Source of the DNA: JAWKSY01 sp041402125
GTDB taxonomy: Bacteria; Planctomycetota; GCA-002687715; DRQF01
Direction of reading: 5' to 3'
NCBI GenBank assembly: GCA_041402125.1
Contig: JAWKSY010000020.1
Coordinates: 28,684 to 92,683, forward strand
Length of the DNA stretch: 64,000 bases
Shown: positions 30,801 to 40,061 of the stretch, piece by piece
How the letters are laid out: each line of letters opens with the position of its first letter
Position numbering within the stretch: the stretch's first letter is position 1
Translations under genes and position numbers: made by a program
The notes under the pieces: model-generated
What the model was told of the DNA's origin: nothing
The model's database searches: none
Seen by the model: only the letters and a program-made list of their open reading frames with translations

Positions 30801-32311
30801 CGCCGCCGCCCGGACTGCCGGAGGCCTTCCTGGAGTCGCCCGCGCGGCCGCTGCAGGATCTCGTCTCGCGCCACGCGCGGCGTCACGGCCCCTTCACCGC
30901 GGACGAGGTGGCGAGCCGCCTCGGGATCGGCGTCGCGCCCGTGCGCACCGAACTCGAGGCCCTCGAGCGCGAGGGACGCGTCGCCTCCGGCGAGTTCCGA
31001 CCGACGGGCCGCGGCCGCGAGTGGTGCGACCGCGAGGTGCTGCGGCGCATCAAGCGGCTCTCGCTCGCGCGCGCCCGGAAGGAGATCGCGCCCGTCGCCC
31101 CCGAGGTCTACGCGCGCTTCCTCGCCGCCTGGCAGGGGGTCGACGAGCCGCGGCCCGGCGCGGCAGGCCGCGCCCCCGCGCGCGCGTCGCACCCGGGGCC
31201 CCCGCAGCGCGCTCGAGACCGAGCTCCTGCCGGCGCGCGTGGCCGACCACCGACGCGGCGATCTCGACCGTCTCCTCGCGACAGGAGCGCTCGTCTGGCG
31301 CGGTCTCGAGGGCGTGGGGCCGCGCGACGGCCGGATCGTGCTCCTCGCGGCCGAGGACGAGGCGCTCCTCGCCTCGGATCCGTCCGAGCCGACGCGACCC
31401 CTCGCGGCCCGCGTCGAGGAGGTCCTGCGCGCACGGGGCGCCTCCTTCTTGCCGATCTCGAGCGCGAGGTCGGGGGTTATCCCGACGATCTCGTCGAGGC
31501 GCTCTGGGATCTCGTCTGGGCGGGCCGCGCGCGCAGCGACACGCTCGCGGCGCTGCGCTCCCGGCTGCGCGCTTCCACGGGCCGCCGACCGACGCCGCGG
31601 CGCCGCGAGGGGGCGCGCGCGGGCTGGCGCGCGGCGTTGCGCGCCCGACCGGGCACCGAGGGACGCTGGTCGCTCACGCCCGCGCCGGCCGCCTCGCCGA
31701 CGGAGCGCGCGGCCGCCCGCGCGGAACTGCTGCTCGCGACGCGAGGCGTCGTCTCGCGCGAGGTGTTGCGGCGCGAACGGATCCCCGGCGGCTTCTCCGC
31801 GCTCCATCCGGTGCTCGTCGCGCTCGAGGAGCGCGGTCGGGCGCGGCGCGGCTGGTTCGTCGAGGGACTCGGCGCGAGTCAGTTCGCGGGGGCGGGCGCC
31901 GCCTCGCGCCTGCGGTCGATGCGCGACGAGGGCCGCGAGCGCGCGCTGGTGCTCGCCGCGACGGACCCTGCCGCGCCCTGGGGCGACGCGTTGCCCTGGC
32001 CCGAGACGCCGGGCCCGCGTCCCGCGCGCACCGGAGGAGCTCTCGTCGTCGCCGTCGGCGGGCGATGCGTGCTCTGGATCGCGCCCGGGGGGCGCGGCGC
32101 CGCCAGCTTCGTCGGCGCGGAGGACGAGGACGCGCGCCCCGTCTGGCGCGCGGCCGCGGAGGCCCTGGCCCGGCGCGGCCGCCTCCGGCTGGAGACGCTC
32201 GACGGCGAATCCGCGGCGAGCGCGCCGCGCGCCGTGCTCCTCCGCGAGGCGGGCTTCCGTCCCGACGGGGCGGGTCTCGTCCTCGAGGCGGGGAACGATG
32301 CCCGAGGGTGA
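27862..32311 (+). CDS. lhr: Lhr-type large ATP-dependent helicase (multiple frameshifts)
   Basis: The gene would encode about 1480 residues. Helicase motifs are Walker A LAPTGSGKTLAAF, VLYVSPLKAL (Ia), TTPESLYLML, DEIH box VDEIHNVAATKRGSHL, motif III RIGLSATQRPLEEI, IFVNSRR (IV), ATSSLELGIDMGAVDLVVQ (V) and a damaged GLQR-GRAGH motif VI at about 29010-29040. A winged-helix region and a long Lhr C-terminal domain follow. One-base shifts are seen near 28345, 28455, 28570, 28690-28850 (several), 29020-29050, 31170 and 31450, each leaving recognisable family sequence in another frame. I read these as sequence errors in one intact gene. Lhr proteins unwind 3'-tailed RNA:DNA hybrids and are damage-linked. 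It overlaps the glycosylase gene by 14 bases. Confidence 0.85.
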
Positions 32312-33068
32312 CACGATCCATCGCTGCGCCCGCCGCATCGCGCGCGCCCTCGTCGGACACGAGGTGAGCGCGGTGGAGGTGGGGCCCGCCGAGATGCGCG
32401 GCGCTCGCATCGTCGGCGTCGAGGCGCGCGGGAAGCTCCTCCTCGTCCACGGCGATCCCGGTCCGGTGCTCGTCGGGCATCTCGGCATGACCGGCGCCTG
32501 GCACCTCTATCGCCCCGGCGAGCGCTGGCGGAAGCCGCGCCGCCAGGCGCGCCTCGTGCTCCGGGCGGGCGACTTCGACCTCGTCTGCTTCACGCCGAAG
32601 TTCCTCCTCGCGCTGCGGCCGGAGGCGGTCGCGGGGCATCCGGCCCTCCGCGGCCTCGGTCCCGACATCCTCGCGGACGACTGGGATCCCGCGGTCGCGA
32701 CGTCACGCGTCGCGCGCGATCCCTCACGGAGCCTCGGCGAGGCGCTCCTCGATCAGAGCGGGGTCGCGGGGATCGGCAACATCTTCAAGTCCGAGTCGCT
32801 CTTCGCGGCGCGCCTCGACCCCTTCCGGCCGGTGGGCGACTGCGATGCGGAGACGCTCGGTCGACTGCTCGCGACGGCGCGCGAGCTCATGCTGCCCTGC
32901 GTGGCGACCGAGACGCGCACGCTCCGTCGCGCGGGGGCGGGCCGGGAGCGTCACTGGGTCTACGAGCGGAGCGGGCGACCCTGTCTCGCCTGCGGCGAAC
33001 GCGTCGCGATGCGGCGGCAGGGCGACGCCGGCCGCTCGACCTACTTCTGCCCGCGCTGTCAGTCCTGA
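32298..33068 (+). CDS. nei: Endonuclease VIII / Fpg-family DNA glycosylase
   Basis: The 256-residue protein begins MPEGDTIHR with the catalytic Pro2 and Glu3, carries the conserved lysine in GVEARGKLLLVH, the helix-two-turn-helix signature QSGVAGIGNIFKSE, and a C-terminal zinc finger C-x2-C ... C-x2-C (PCLACGERV, YFCPRCQ). It excises oxidised bases and cleaves the strand by beta-elimination. The start is 14 bases inside the helicase gene, so the two are translationally coupled. The same neighbours occur in mycobacteria (Rv3296 lhr and Rv3297 nei), which supports a shared repair role. Confidence 0.93.
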   Translation: MPEGDTIHRCARRIARALVGHEVSAVEVGPAEMRGARIVGVEARGKLLLVHGDPGPVLVGHLGMTGAWHLYRPGERWRKPRRQARLVLRAGDFDLVCFTPKFLLALRPEAVAGHPALRGLGPDILADDWDPAVATSRVARDPSRSLGEALLDQSGVAGIGNIFKSESLFAARLDPFRPVGDCDAETLGRLLATARELMLPCVATETRTLRRAGAGRERHWVYERSGRPCLACGERVAMRRQGDAGRSTYFCPRCQS

Positions 33069-33092
33069 ATTGAAGCCCCGCGGCCCACGCGA

Positions 33093-34406
33093 TCAGAACT
33101 GGACGCGGACCACCGGCGACTGCCAGGCGATCTGGCCGCCGACCACGCCGACGGAGACCATGTCGATCAGCATCGGCGGGATCGAGCCCGCGGGGAGGCC
33201 CCAGAAGTAGGCCCCGTTCGCGTCGGTGGCGACGTGGAAGGGGTGCGCGCCCAGCGGTTGCATCGCGCTCGCGAGCGAGAAGGGCGTCAGGCCGAGACCG
33301 AAGAAGGCGCCGCCGCCGGGCATGCCCGAGGCGGGGGCGGGATCGAAGAGGTTGTGGACGACGGCGTTCGCGCCGGCGCCGACGATGCCGACCTGCAGAC
33401 TCCCCGCGCCGTCGGTGCCGAGGTTCGTCTCCGGCGCGACCGGTGCCGGGTCGAAGTCGAGCGCGACGGATTCGAGGCCCGGGTCGCCGAAGATCGCCAT
33501 CTCGAACACCAGCGAGAGGACGCCGCCCTGACCGAGCCGGGCCTGCACGCCGTTCAGGGTGCGCGACGCGGTGCCGACGCGATTCGCGAGGAGGAAGCCG
33601 GCCTGGTTCAGCGCGCGGCGGTCCATCGGCAGGCAGCCGAGCGCCCCGCCGAGCTTGAAGGTGTCGGCGACGATGCCCGGCTGGTGCTGGAAGGTGCCGG
33701 TGAGGGTCAGCGAATCCGAGCCCGGCGTGGCGACGAGCGCGGCCTGGGTGGCGCCGAAGGACGTGCCGACGAGGAAGGGATCGTTCCCGATCAGGTTGCC
33801 CGACACGGTCACGCTGCCGCCGACGAGCGGATCGACGGTGGGCGAGTCGATGAGGAAGCCGTCCGGCGTCTCGATGCCCGCGACGGCGCCGGTCAGGGTG
33901 AAGGTCCCCGCCGCGAGGTTGCGGACGAGATCGGCGCCCGGCGCGAGCACGAGGCGGGAGGGCGCGCCGATCGGGAGCTCGATGATCCCCACGCTGGCGG
34001 CGTTGATGCCGACGTCGGCCCAGGTGCCGTCCGTGAGCATCGCCACCCAGTCCTCGGCTCCGGGGTCGTTGGGCTGGAAGAGCGACCAGTTCTGGTAGAC
34101 GAAGGGCGTGCCGTCGTCCCAGAGGAAGCTCCCCTCGAAGAGCTCGTCGGAGAGCCCGATGAAGGCGATGCCGCCGGCTCCGAAGAAGGAGGAGAAGGCG
34201 CCGAAGACGAAGGCCTGCTCCGCGCCGTCGTCGATCGTGACGAGGTTGCCGCCGGCGAGCGCCGCTTCGGCCCGGGCCGCGTTCACGTCGGCCACGATCC
34301 CGGTGAGCTTGTAGGTGTGACCGTTCGCGGGGTTGAAGGCGACCTGCGCCGAAGCCGTCAGGGAGATCGCCGTCAGGGCGCAGAACATGAGGACGCGGTT
34401 TCGCAT
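33093..34406 (-). CDS. Secreted C-type-lectin-domain protein
   Basis: A 20-residue signal peptide precedes a C-type lectin-like domain (about residues 28-150). Its hallmarks are AFIGLSDELFEGSFLWDDG, then FVYQNWSLFQPNDPGAEDWVAML and GTWADVG, matching the WIGL, carbohydrate-loop and WND motifs of the family. The rest is beta-rich, with repeated G-DPFLVGTSF and LTLTGTFQHQPG units. The C-terminal 70 residues (GLGLTPFSLASAMQPLGAHP ... GLPAGSIPPML) look like a separate module. Ligand and role are unknown. The stop lies 24 bases from the convergent glycosylase gene with no clear hairpin. Confidence 0.8.
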   Translation of the reverse strand: MRNRVLMFCALTAISLTASAQVAFNPANGHTYKLTGIVADVNAARAEAALAGGNLVTIDDGAEQAFVFGAFSSFFGAGGIAFIGLSDELFEGSFLWDDGTPFVYQNWSLFQPNDPGAEDWVAMLTDGTWADVGINAASVGIIELPIGAPSRLVLAPGADLVRNLAAGTFTLTGAVAGIETPDGFLIDSPTVDPLVGGSVTVSGNLIGNDPFLVGTSFGATQAALVATPGSDSLTLTGTFQHQPGIVADTFKLGGALGCLPMDRRALNQAGFLLANRVGTASRTLNGVQARLGQGGVLSLVFEMAIFGDPGLESVALDFDPAPVAPETNLGTDGAGSLQVGIVGAGANAVVHNLFDPAPASGMPGGGAFFGLGLTPFSLASAMQPLGAHPFHVATDANGAYFWGLPAGSIPPMLIDMVSVGVVGGQIAWQSPVVRVQF

Positions 34407-34565
34407 GGATTCCTTCCCGTCGCATCGCGAACGCGGCGGTGCGGCCCCGGCGCCGGGCCCCTCCCTCGCGTGACCGGTTCGAGATAACCACGAAGGCGGC
34501 CGGGTGTCAAACCCCGTTCCCCGGAGGAGTTCCGTCGCTCGCGGCCGAGGGGACGGGCGCGGGGT

Positions 34566-36560
34566 TCAGTTCCCGGCGACCGCGACGCGGAAGCTCGAGG
34601 CCGGAAGGCCGTTCGCCCCGAAGAGCGTCGATTCGGGGACGTTGCTCCAGGCGTAGCGCGCCCGGCGCGGTTCGGAGACCGCTTCGGAACGGAGCCGCAG
34701 CGCTCTCGGACCCGTGATGGTCGCCGCGGCGGGGTGGAAGACGCCGTCCGCCCCGGCGAGCTCGAAGCCGCCCGCGCCGCGCAGCTCGATCGCGGGGCCG
34801 TCGGCTCCGAAGCGGAGCGCGAGCGAGGCGCCGTCCCGTTCGGCGGACGCGACCCGCGGACTCTCCGTGGCGGCGCGATCCTCGCCGTCCACGATCCCGC
34901 GGGCGAGAAGCGCCAGGCGGCGTCCGACCTCGCGCTTTCTCCGGGGATGGATGTCCTTCGCGTCGCCGAGGTCGAGGATGACCGCCATCCCGGTCGCGGG
35001 CAGCTCGAGCGCGCGACCCTGGGCCTCGCGCAGGCGCGCCGAGTCGCCCCGCGGGCCGTACTCGAAGGGCGCGATCTGCACGAAGAGGAAGGGGAGGGCG
35101 GGGCGGCCGAAGGTGCGGCGCCAGTCGCGGATCATCGCGGGGAAGAGCGTGTCGTAGCGCTCGGCGCGGCCCACGTCCGACTCGCCCTGGTACCAGAGCG
35201 CGCCCGCGAGCGCGACGTCGCGCAACGGAGCGATCATGCCGCGGTAGAGCGCGGACGGATCCCAGGGACCGCAGAGTTCGCGGCGCGGGGCCGGCGGCGC
35301 GTCCGAGAGCTTCATCCCGATGCGGTAGTGCCAGGGTCCCTCGAGCGGGATCGCCGTCCGGGCGTCTCCCTCGGGGCGGAGCACGATGCGATTGGCCGTG
35401 GCCGGTCCCGCGATGCCGCCGGCGCCGCCGGTGTCGAGCACGCGGAGGACGAGGACGTTCTCGCCCGCGACGAGCGTGCCGGCGGGGATCGGGTAGCGCC
35501 GCGGGCGGTTCCAGGATCCCTGCCCCGAGTCGCCGCCGAGGCGTCGACCGCCGATCCAGACCTCGTCCTGGTCGTCGACCGGCCCGAGTTCGATCGCCTC
35601 GGCGCGGGCCGCCTCCTCCGCCGTCGCGCGGAAGCGGACGCGGAACCACACCGAACCGTCGAAGTTCGCGAGCGGATCCTCGGTCCAGGTCGAGGCGTCG
35701 GCGCGCTCGTGCCACGCGCCGAGATCCGCGTCGGGCGCGCTCCAGTTCTCGCGGTAGCCGGGATCCCGCTCGCGCAGGGCGTTCCGGTAGGCCTCGCGCC
35801 GCGCCGCGAAGCCGGCCGGGCTCTCGTCGAAGTCCTCGCGCTCGCGATCGATCCGGTCGAGCGCCTCGTCGAAGCCGCCGTGCTCGCGGAGGGCGGCCGC
35901 GCTCGTCCAGGCGTGGGCGGGCGTCCCGCCCCAGTTGCTGCCGAGGATGCCGATCGGGATGCCGAGAGCGCGGGCGCGCTCGCGCGCGAAGAAGTAGGCG
36001 ACGGCCGAGACGTCTCCGACCTCGTCCGGGCCGGGGTCGATCCAGCGCCCCGTCACCCCGTCCTCCGGGCGCGCGGCGGCGCGATGGGCCACGTCGAACA
36101 CGCGGACGAGAGCCGGTCGCTCGTCCGCCGCCGCGCGCTCCATCTCACGGGCGGCGTCGGCTTCGGGGCCGCAGGCCTTCACCGGCCACTCCATGTTCGA
36201 CTGACCGGACGCGAGCCAGACCTCGCCGACGACGACGTCGCGCAGGGTGATCGTGGCGTCGCCCGCGCGGACGACGAGCGAGTGCGGGCCGCCGGCCGGC
36301 CCCGTCGGGACGGCGATCCGGAAGCGTCCCTTCGCGTCCGCGCGGCCCGTGAGGGGCGCATCGAGCCAGCTCGCCTCGACGACGACCGCGGCGTCGGCAT
36401 CGGCGGCGCCCGACACGACGGCCTCGGCCTGCCGCTGGAGGACCATGTGGTCGCCGAGCAGGGGGTCGAGCGCGAGTCGCGGCGACTGGGCCGTGAGGGC
36501 TCCGCCGAGGAGGAACGACGCGAGGAGACAGGCGAGCAGCGGGCGGGGCAGGGCGGACAT
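34566..36560 (-). CDS. Sialate O-acetylesterase-family protein
   Basis: A signal peptide leads to a SASA-type esterase. The nucleophile serine is in WLASGQSNMEWPV, the next block is GALWYQGESDVG, and the catalytic His sits in DLGDAKDIHPRRK. A beta-galactosidase-like jelly roll is inserted at about residues 295-400 (WFRVRFRATAEEA, DEVWIGGRRLGGDSGQGSWN). Such enzymes remove O-acetyl groups from sialic acid or xylan-like glycans. ATG 36560 has a GGAG about ten bases upstream; ATG 36584 would add eight residues. The gene lies downstream of two small coiled-coil genes on the same strand. Confidence 0.88.
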   Translation of the reverse strand: MSALPRPLLACLLASFLLGGALTAQSPRLALDPLLGDHMVLQRQAEAVVSGAADADAAVVVEASWLDAPLTGRADAKGRFRIAVPTGPAGGPHSLVVRAGDATITLRDVVVGEVWLASGQSNMEWPVKACGPEADAAREMERAAADERPALVRVFDVAHRAAARPEDGVTGRWIDPGPDEVGDVSAVAYFFARERARALGIPIGILGSNWGGTPAHAWTSAAALREHGGFDEALDRIDREREDFDESPAGFAARREAYRNALRERDPGYRENWSAPDADLGAWHERADASTWTEDPLANFDGSVWFRVRFRATAEEAARAEAIELGPVDDQDEVWIGGRRLGGDSGQGSWNRPRRYPIPAGTLVAGENVLVLRVLDTGGAGGIAGPATANRIVLRPEGDARTAIPLEGPWHYRIGMKLSDAPPAPRRELCGPWDPSALYRGMIAPLRDVALAGALWYQGESDVGRAERYDTLFPAMIRDWRRTFGRPALPFLFVQIAPFEYGPRGDSARLREAQGRALELPATGMAVILDLGDAKDIHPRRKREVGRRLALLARGIVDGEDRAATESPRVASAERDGASLALRFGADGPAIELRGAGGFELAGADGVFHPAAATITGPRALRLRSEAVSEPRRARYAWSNVPESTLFGANGLPASSFRVAVAGN

Positions 36561-36600
36561 GGTCTCGACTCCGGTCGCGGTCATCGGGGGAGCGGGGCGA

Positions 36601-37134
36601 TCAACGACCGCTCAGGTCGCGCAGGCGTTCGTCGGCGTCCGCGGCGGCGCGGCGACCCTCGCGGACGGCCTCCCGGTAGAGGGCCTCCTCGGTGGGCGTG
36701 CGCTCGGTCGCGCGGTACTTCCGCCAGAGGACGAAGGCGTCCATCCGCTCGCGACCCAGGCTCGCGAGCATCGTCTCGAGCTCCGCGAGGCGGCCCTCCG
36801 CCCGCTGGAGGTCCGGATCCTCGTCGGCGCCGGGGCCGAGCGCCTCCAGCGTGCGGCGGAGCTCGTCATTGCGATCGCGCTGGTCGTCGCGGAGCGCGGC
36901 GACGGCCTCGATCGCCTCCTGGAGCTCGGGGATCTCCTCGCGCGCCCAGGCCGCGGCCTCCTTCTCGACGTCGACCCGCTTCTCCTCGCGGGCCGCGTCC
37001 TCGCGGCCCCGGCGCAGGGAGTCCCAGAAGTCGACGACGCGGTCGCGCGCGCGCGGGACGACGAGGAGCAGGAGGACCACGATCAGGCAGCCGCCGCAGC
37101 AGCCGACCCCGCGCTTGCGATCTCCGCCGGACAT
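36601..37134 (-). CDS. Membrane-anchored coiled-coil protein, unknown
   Basis: The 177-residue protein has a short cysteine-rich cytoplasmic start (RKRGVGCCGGC), one transmembrane helix (LIVVLLLLVVP), then a long charged helical region with heptad-like spacing (about residues 45-170). I recognise no family. Its ATG shares one base with the stop of the upstream coiled-coil gene (TGATG), so the two are coupled and likely form a pair. Confidence 0.6.
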   Translation of the reverse strand: MSGGDRKRGVGCCGGCLIVVLLLLVVPRARDRVVDFWDSLRRGREDAAREEKRVDVEKEAAAWAREEIPELQEAIEAVAALRDDQRDRNDELRRTLEALGPGADEDPDLQRAEGRLAELETMLASLGRERMDAFVLWRKYRATERTPTEEALYREAVREGRRAAADADERLRDLSGR

Positions 37135-37857
37135 CAGCGCGGCTCCTCGACGAGGATGTCGTCCAGCGAGCGGCGGTCGCGCCGCCCCTCGTCGCGCGCG
37201 AGCCGCGTGAGGTCGAGCAGCTCGCGTTTCTCGGCGAGGGACGCGCCGACGGCGTCGACCACGGCGAGATCGCGCTCGAAGGCGGCGAGCTCCTCCACCG
37301 CGCTCGAGATCTCCAGCTCGCGCTCGCGATCCTCGAGGCCGCGGCGCAGGCCGCGGAAGGCCTCGAGCTGGGCGTCGATCGCGGCCGCGCCTTCCGAGGC
37401 CGACGTGGCGAGGCGCCGGAGGCGGTCGCGCCGCGTCGTCGCCTCCTCGAGCTTGCGATCGAGCTCGAGGATCCGGCTCGCGAGCGCGCCGCGCGAGAGA
37501 GACTCGCCCGCGAGGTCCACCGGCCACCGCTCCTCGTGATCGGCTTCGAGGAAGGCGGTGCGGGCGGCGGCGAGGCGGCGCAGGGCTTGATCGCGTTCGG
37601 CCCCCCGGAGCGCCAGGTCGCGCTCGGCCTCCGCCGTGGTCGCGAGGAGCTCGCGGCGTCGATCCTCGAGGGCGCGGGAGCGCGCCTCGATGCGGGTCCG
37701 GGCGTCGGCGAGCAGCCTCGCGGGGTCCGCGGCGATCCGCTCCGAGGTCCAGCCGGAGCCGCCGTCCTCGTGCCGGTCCGTGCCCGTCCGCTGCCAGACG
37801 AGGGAAGGCCGCCGCCCCGAGGGCGAGGAGGAGGGCGAGGACGATCAGGATCCGCAT
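37134..37857 (-). CDS. Membrane-anchored coiled-coil protein, unknown (frameshifted)
   Basis: ATG at 37857 opens a transmembrane helix (MRILIVLALLLALGAAAFPRL). Near 37803-37810 the frame shifts one base, and the second frame continues WQRTGTDRHEDGGSGW into about 210 residues of coiled coil rich in Ala, Arg, Glu and Leu, ending ILVEEPR. The pair with the downstream gene suggests two interacting membrane-anchored coiled coils. No known family. Confidence 0.55.
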
Positions 37858-37993
37858 CGCGTCGTGGTCCGCCGGACGTCCGCCGGTCGGCGACGGGGCT
37901 ACCGGGCGTCCTGCCGGGCGGAACGGAGGCCGTCGCGCCGGAGGCGACTGTAGCAGATGCCGGCCGCGCTTTGTCCGCGCCGGACGGACGGGA

Positions 37994-37999
37994 TATCGT
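37994..37999 (+). promoter_or_regulatory. -10-like TATCGT before the MoxR gene
   Basis: TATCGT in GGATATCGTC ends 18 bases before the ATG at 38018, with GGAGG at the ribosome-binding position. It fits the TATCCTCG motif loosely. Confidence 0.35.
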
Positions 38000-38017
38000 C
38001 CCCGATCGGAGGACCCC

Positions 38018-38859
<842 letters not shown>

Positions 38860-38863
<4 letters not shown>

Positions 38864-40046
38864 TGCTCGGCCTGTTCGAGGAGCTGCGTCGACTCGGGGT
38901 GCCGGTCGCCCTGCGCGAGTACCTCGATCTCCTCGCGGCGCTCGAGGCCGGTCGTGCCGACTTCCTCGATCGACCGGCTCCATCCGCTCGCGCGCTGCAT
39001 CCTCGTGAAGGACGAGGCGCACCTCGACCGATTCGACCGCGCCTTCGCCCACTGCCTGGTGCGGCGCGGAGCGCGCCGCTGGCGAGGAGCGCGAGCTGCC
39101 CTCGGAAGTGGCTGCGCGCGCTGGCCGAGAAGACGCTCGGCCCGGAAGAGCTCGAGGCGCTGCGCCGGCGCGGGCTCGAGGCTCTCCTCCGCGAGCTCGA
39201 GGCGCGCCTCGCCGAGCAGGACGGGCGCCACGCCGGCGGCTCGAAGTGGTGGGCACTGCGGGCACCCGCCCTTCGGGCCGATGGGAGCGCACCGAGGGCG
39301 TGCGCATCAGAGCTGGCCGCGGGCGGCTCGGTCGGGCGGTGAAGGTCTGGGACGAGCGTCGCTACCGCGACTACGACGACTCGCGGGAACTCGGCACCCG
39401 CAACCTGAAGCTGGCGCTCCGCCGCCTCCGGCGCTTCGTGCGCGAGGGCGAGAGCGAGGACCTCGACCTGCCGGCCACGATCCGCGCCACCGCGCGCCAG
39501 GGCGGTCTGCTCGATCTGCGCATGAAACCCGTGCGTCGGAACCGCGTGAAGGTGCTCATGCTGCTCGACGTCGGCGGGTCGATGGACCGGCACGTCGAGC
39601 TCACCGAGGAGCTCTTCTCCGCCGCCCGGAGCGAGCTCGGCGATCTCCGCTTCCACTACTTCCACAACTGCGTGTACGAGCGGGTCTGGTCGGCCAACCC
39701 CCGTCGCCCCTCGCGCGACCTCGCGACCGACGAACTGCTGCGCACCTACGACGAGACCTGGTCCGTCATCTTCGTCGGCGACGCGGCGATGAGCCCCTAC
39801 GAGCTCAGCGAGCCCGGCGGCAGCGTCGAGCACTTCAACGAGGAGGCGGGGATGGTCTGGCTGAAGCGGTTCTTCCGCCGCTACCCGCGCCTCGTCTGGC
39901 TGAACCCGTTGCCGCGCGACGACTGGCGCTACACGACGTCGATCCGCATGATCCGGGAGGCCTCCGGTGATCGCATGCACGAGATGACGCTCGGAGGCTT
40001 CCATCGCGCGCTCGACGCTCTCCGCGGGAGACGGGCGGGCGCCTGA
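38860..40046 (+). CDS. VWA-domain protein partner of the MoxR ATPase (multiple frameshifts)
   Basis: The start MMLGLFEELRRLGVPVALREYLDLL and the later VWA domain belong to the CoxE/COG3825-like group. The MIDAS motif reads LLDVGGSMDRHVELTEELFSA, with DVGGS in place of DxSxS; this variant is, as I recall, common in this group. Shifts occur near 38970, 39060-39100 and 39240-39310. From about 39320 the frame is clean to the stop at 40046. The start overlaps the end of the ATPase gene. The pair is a recurrent two-gene module of unknown client. Confidence 0.8.
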
Positions 40047-40061
40047 TCGCGAGGGCTCCCG

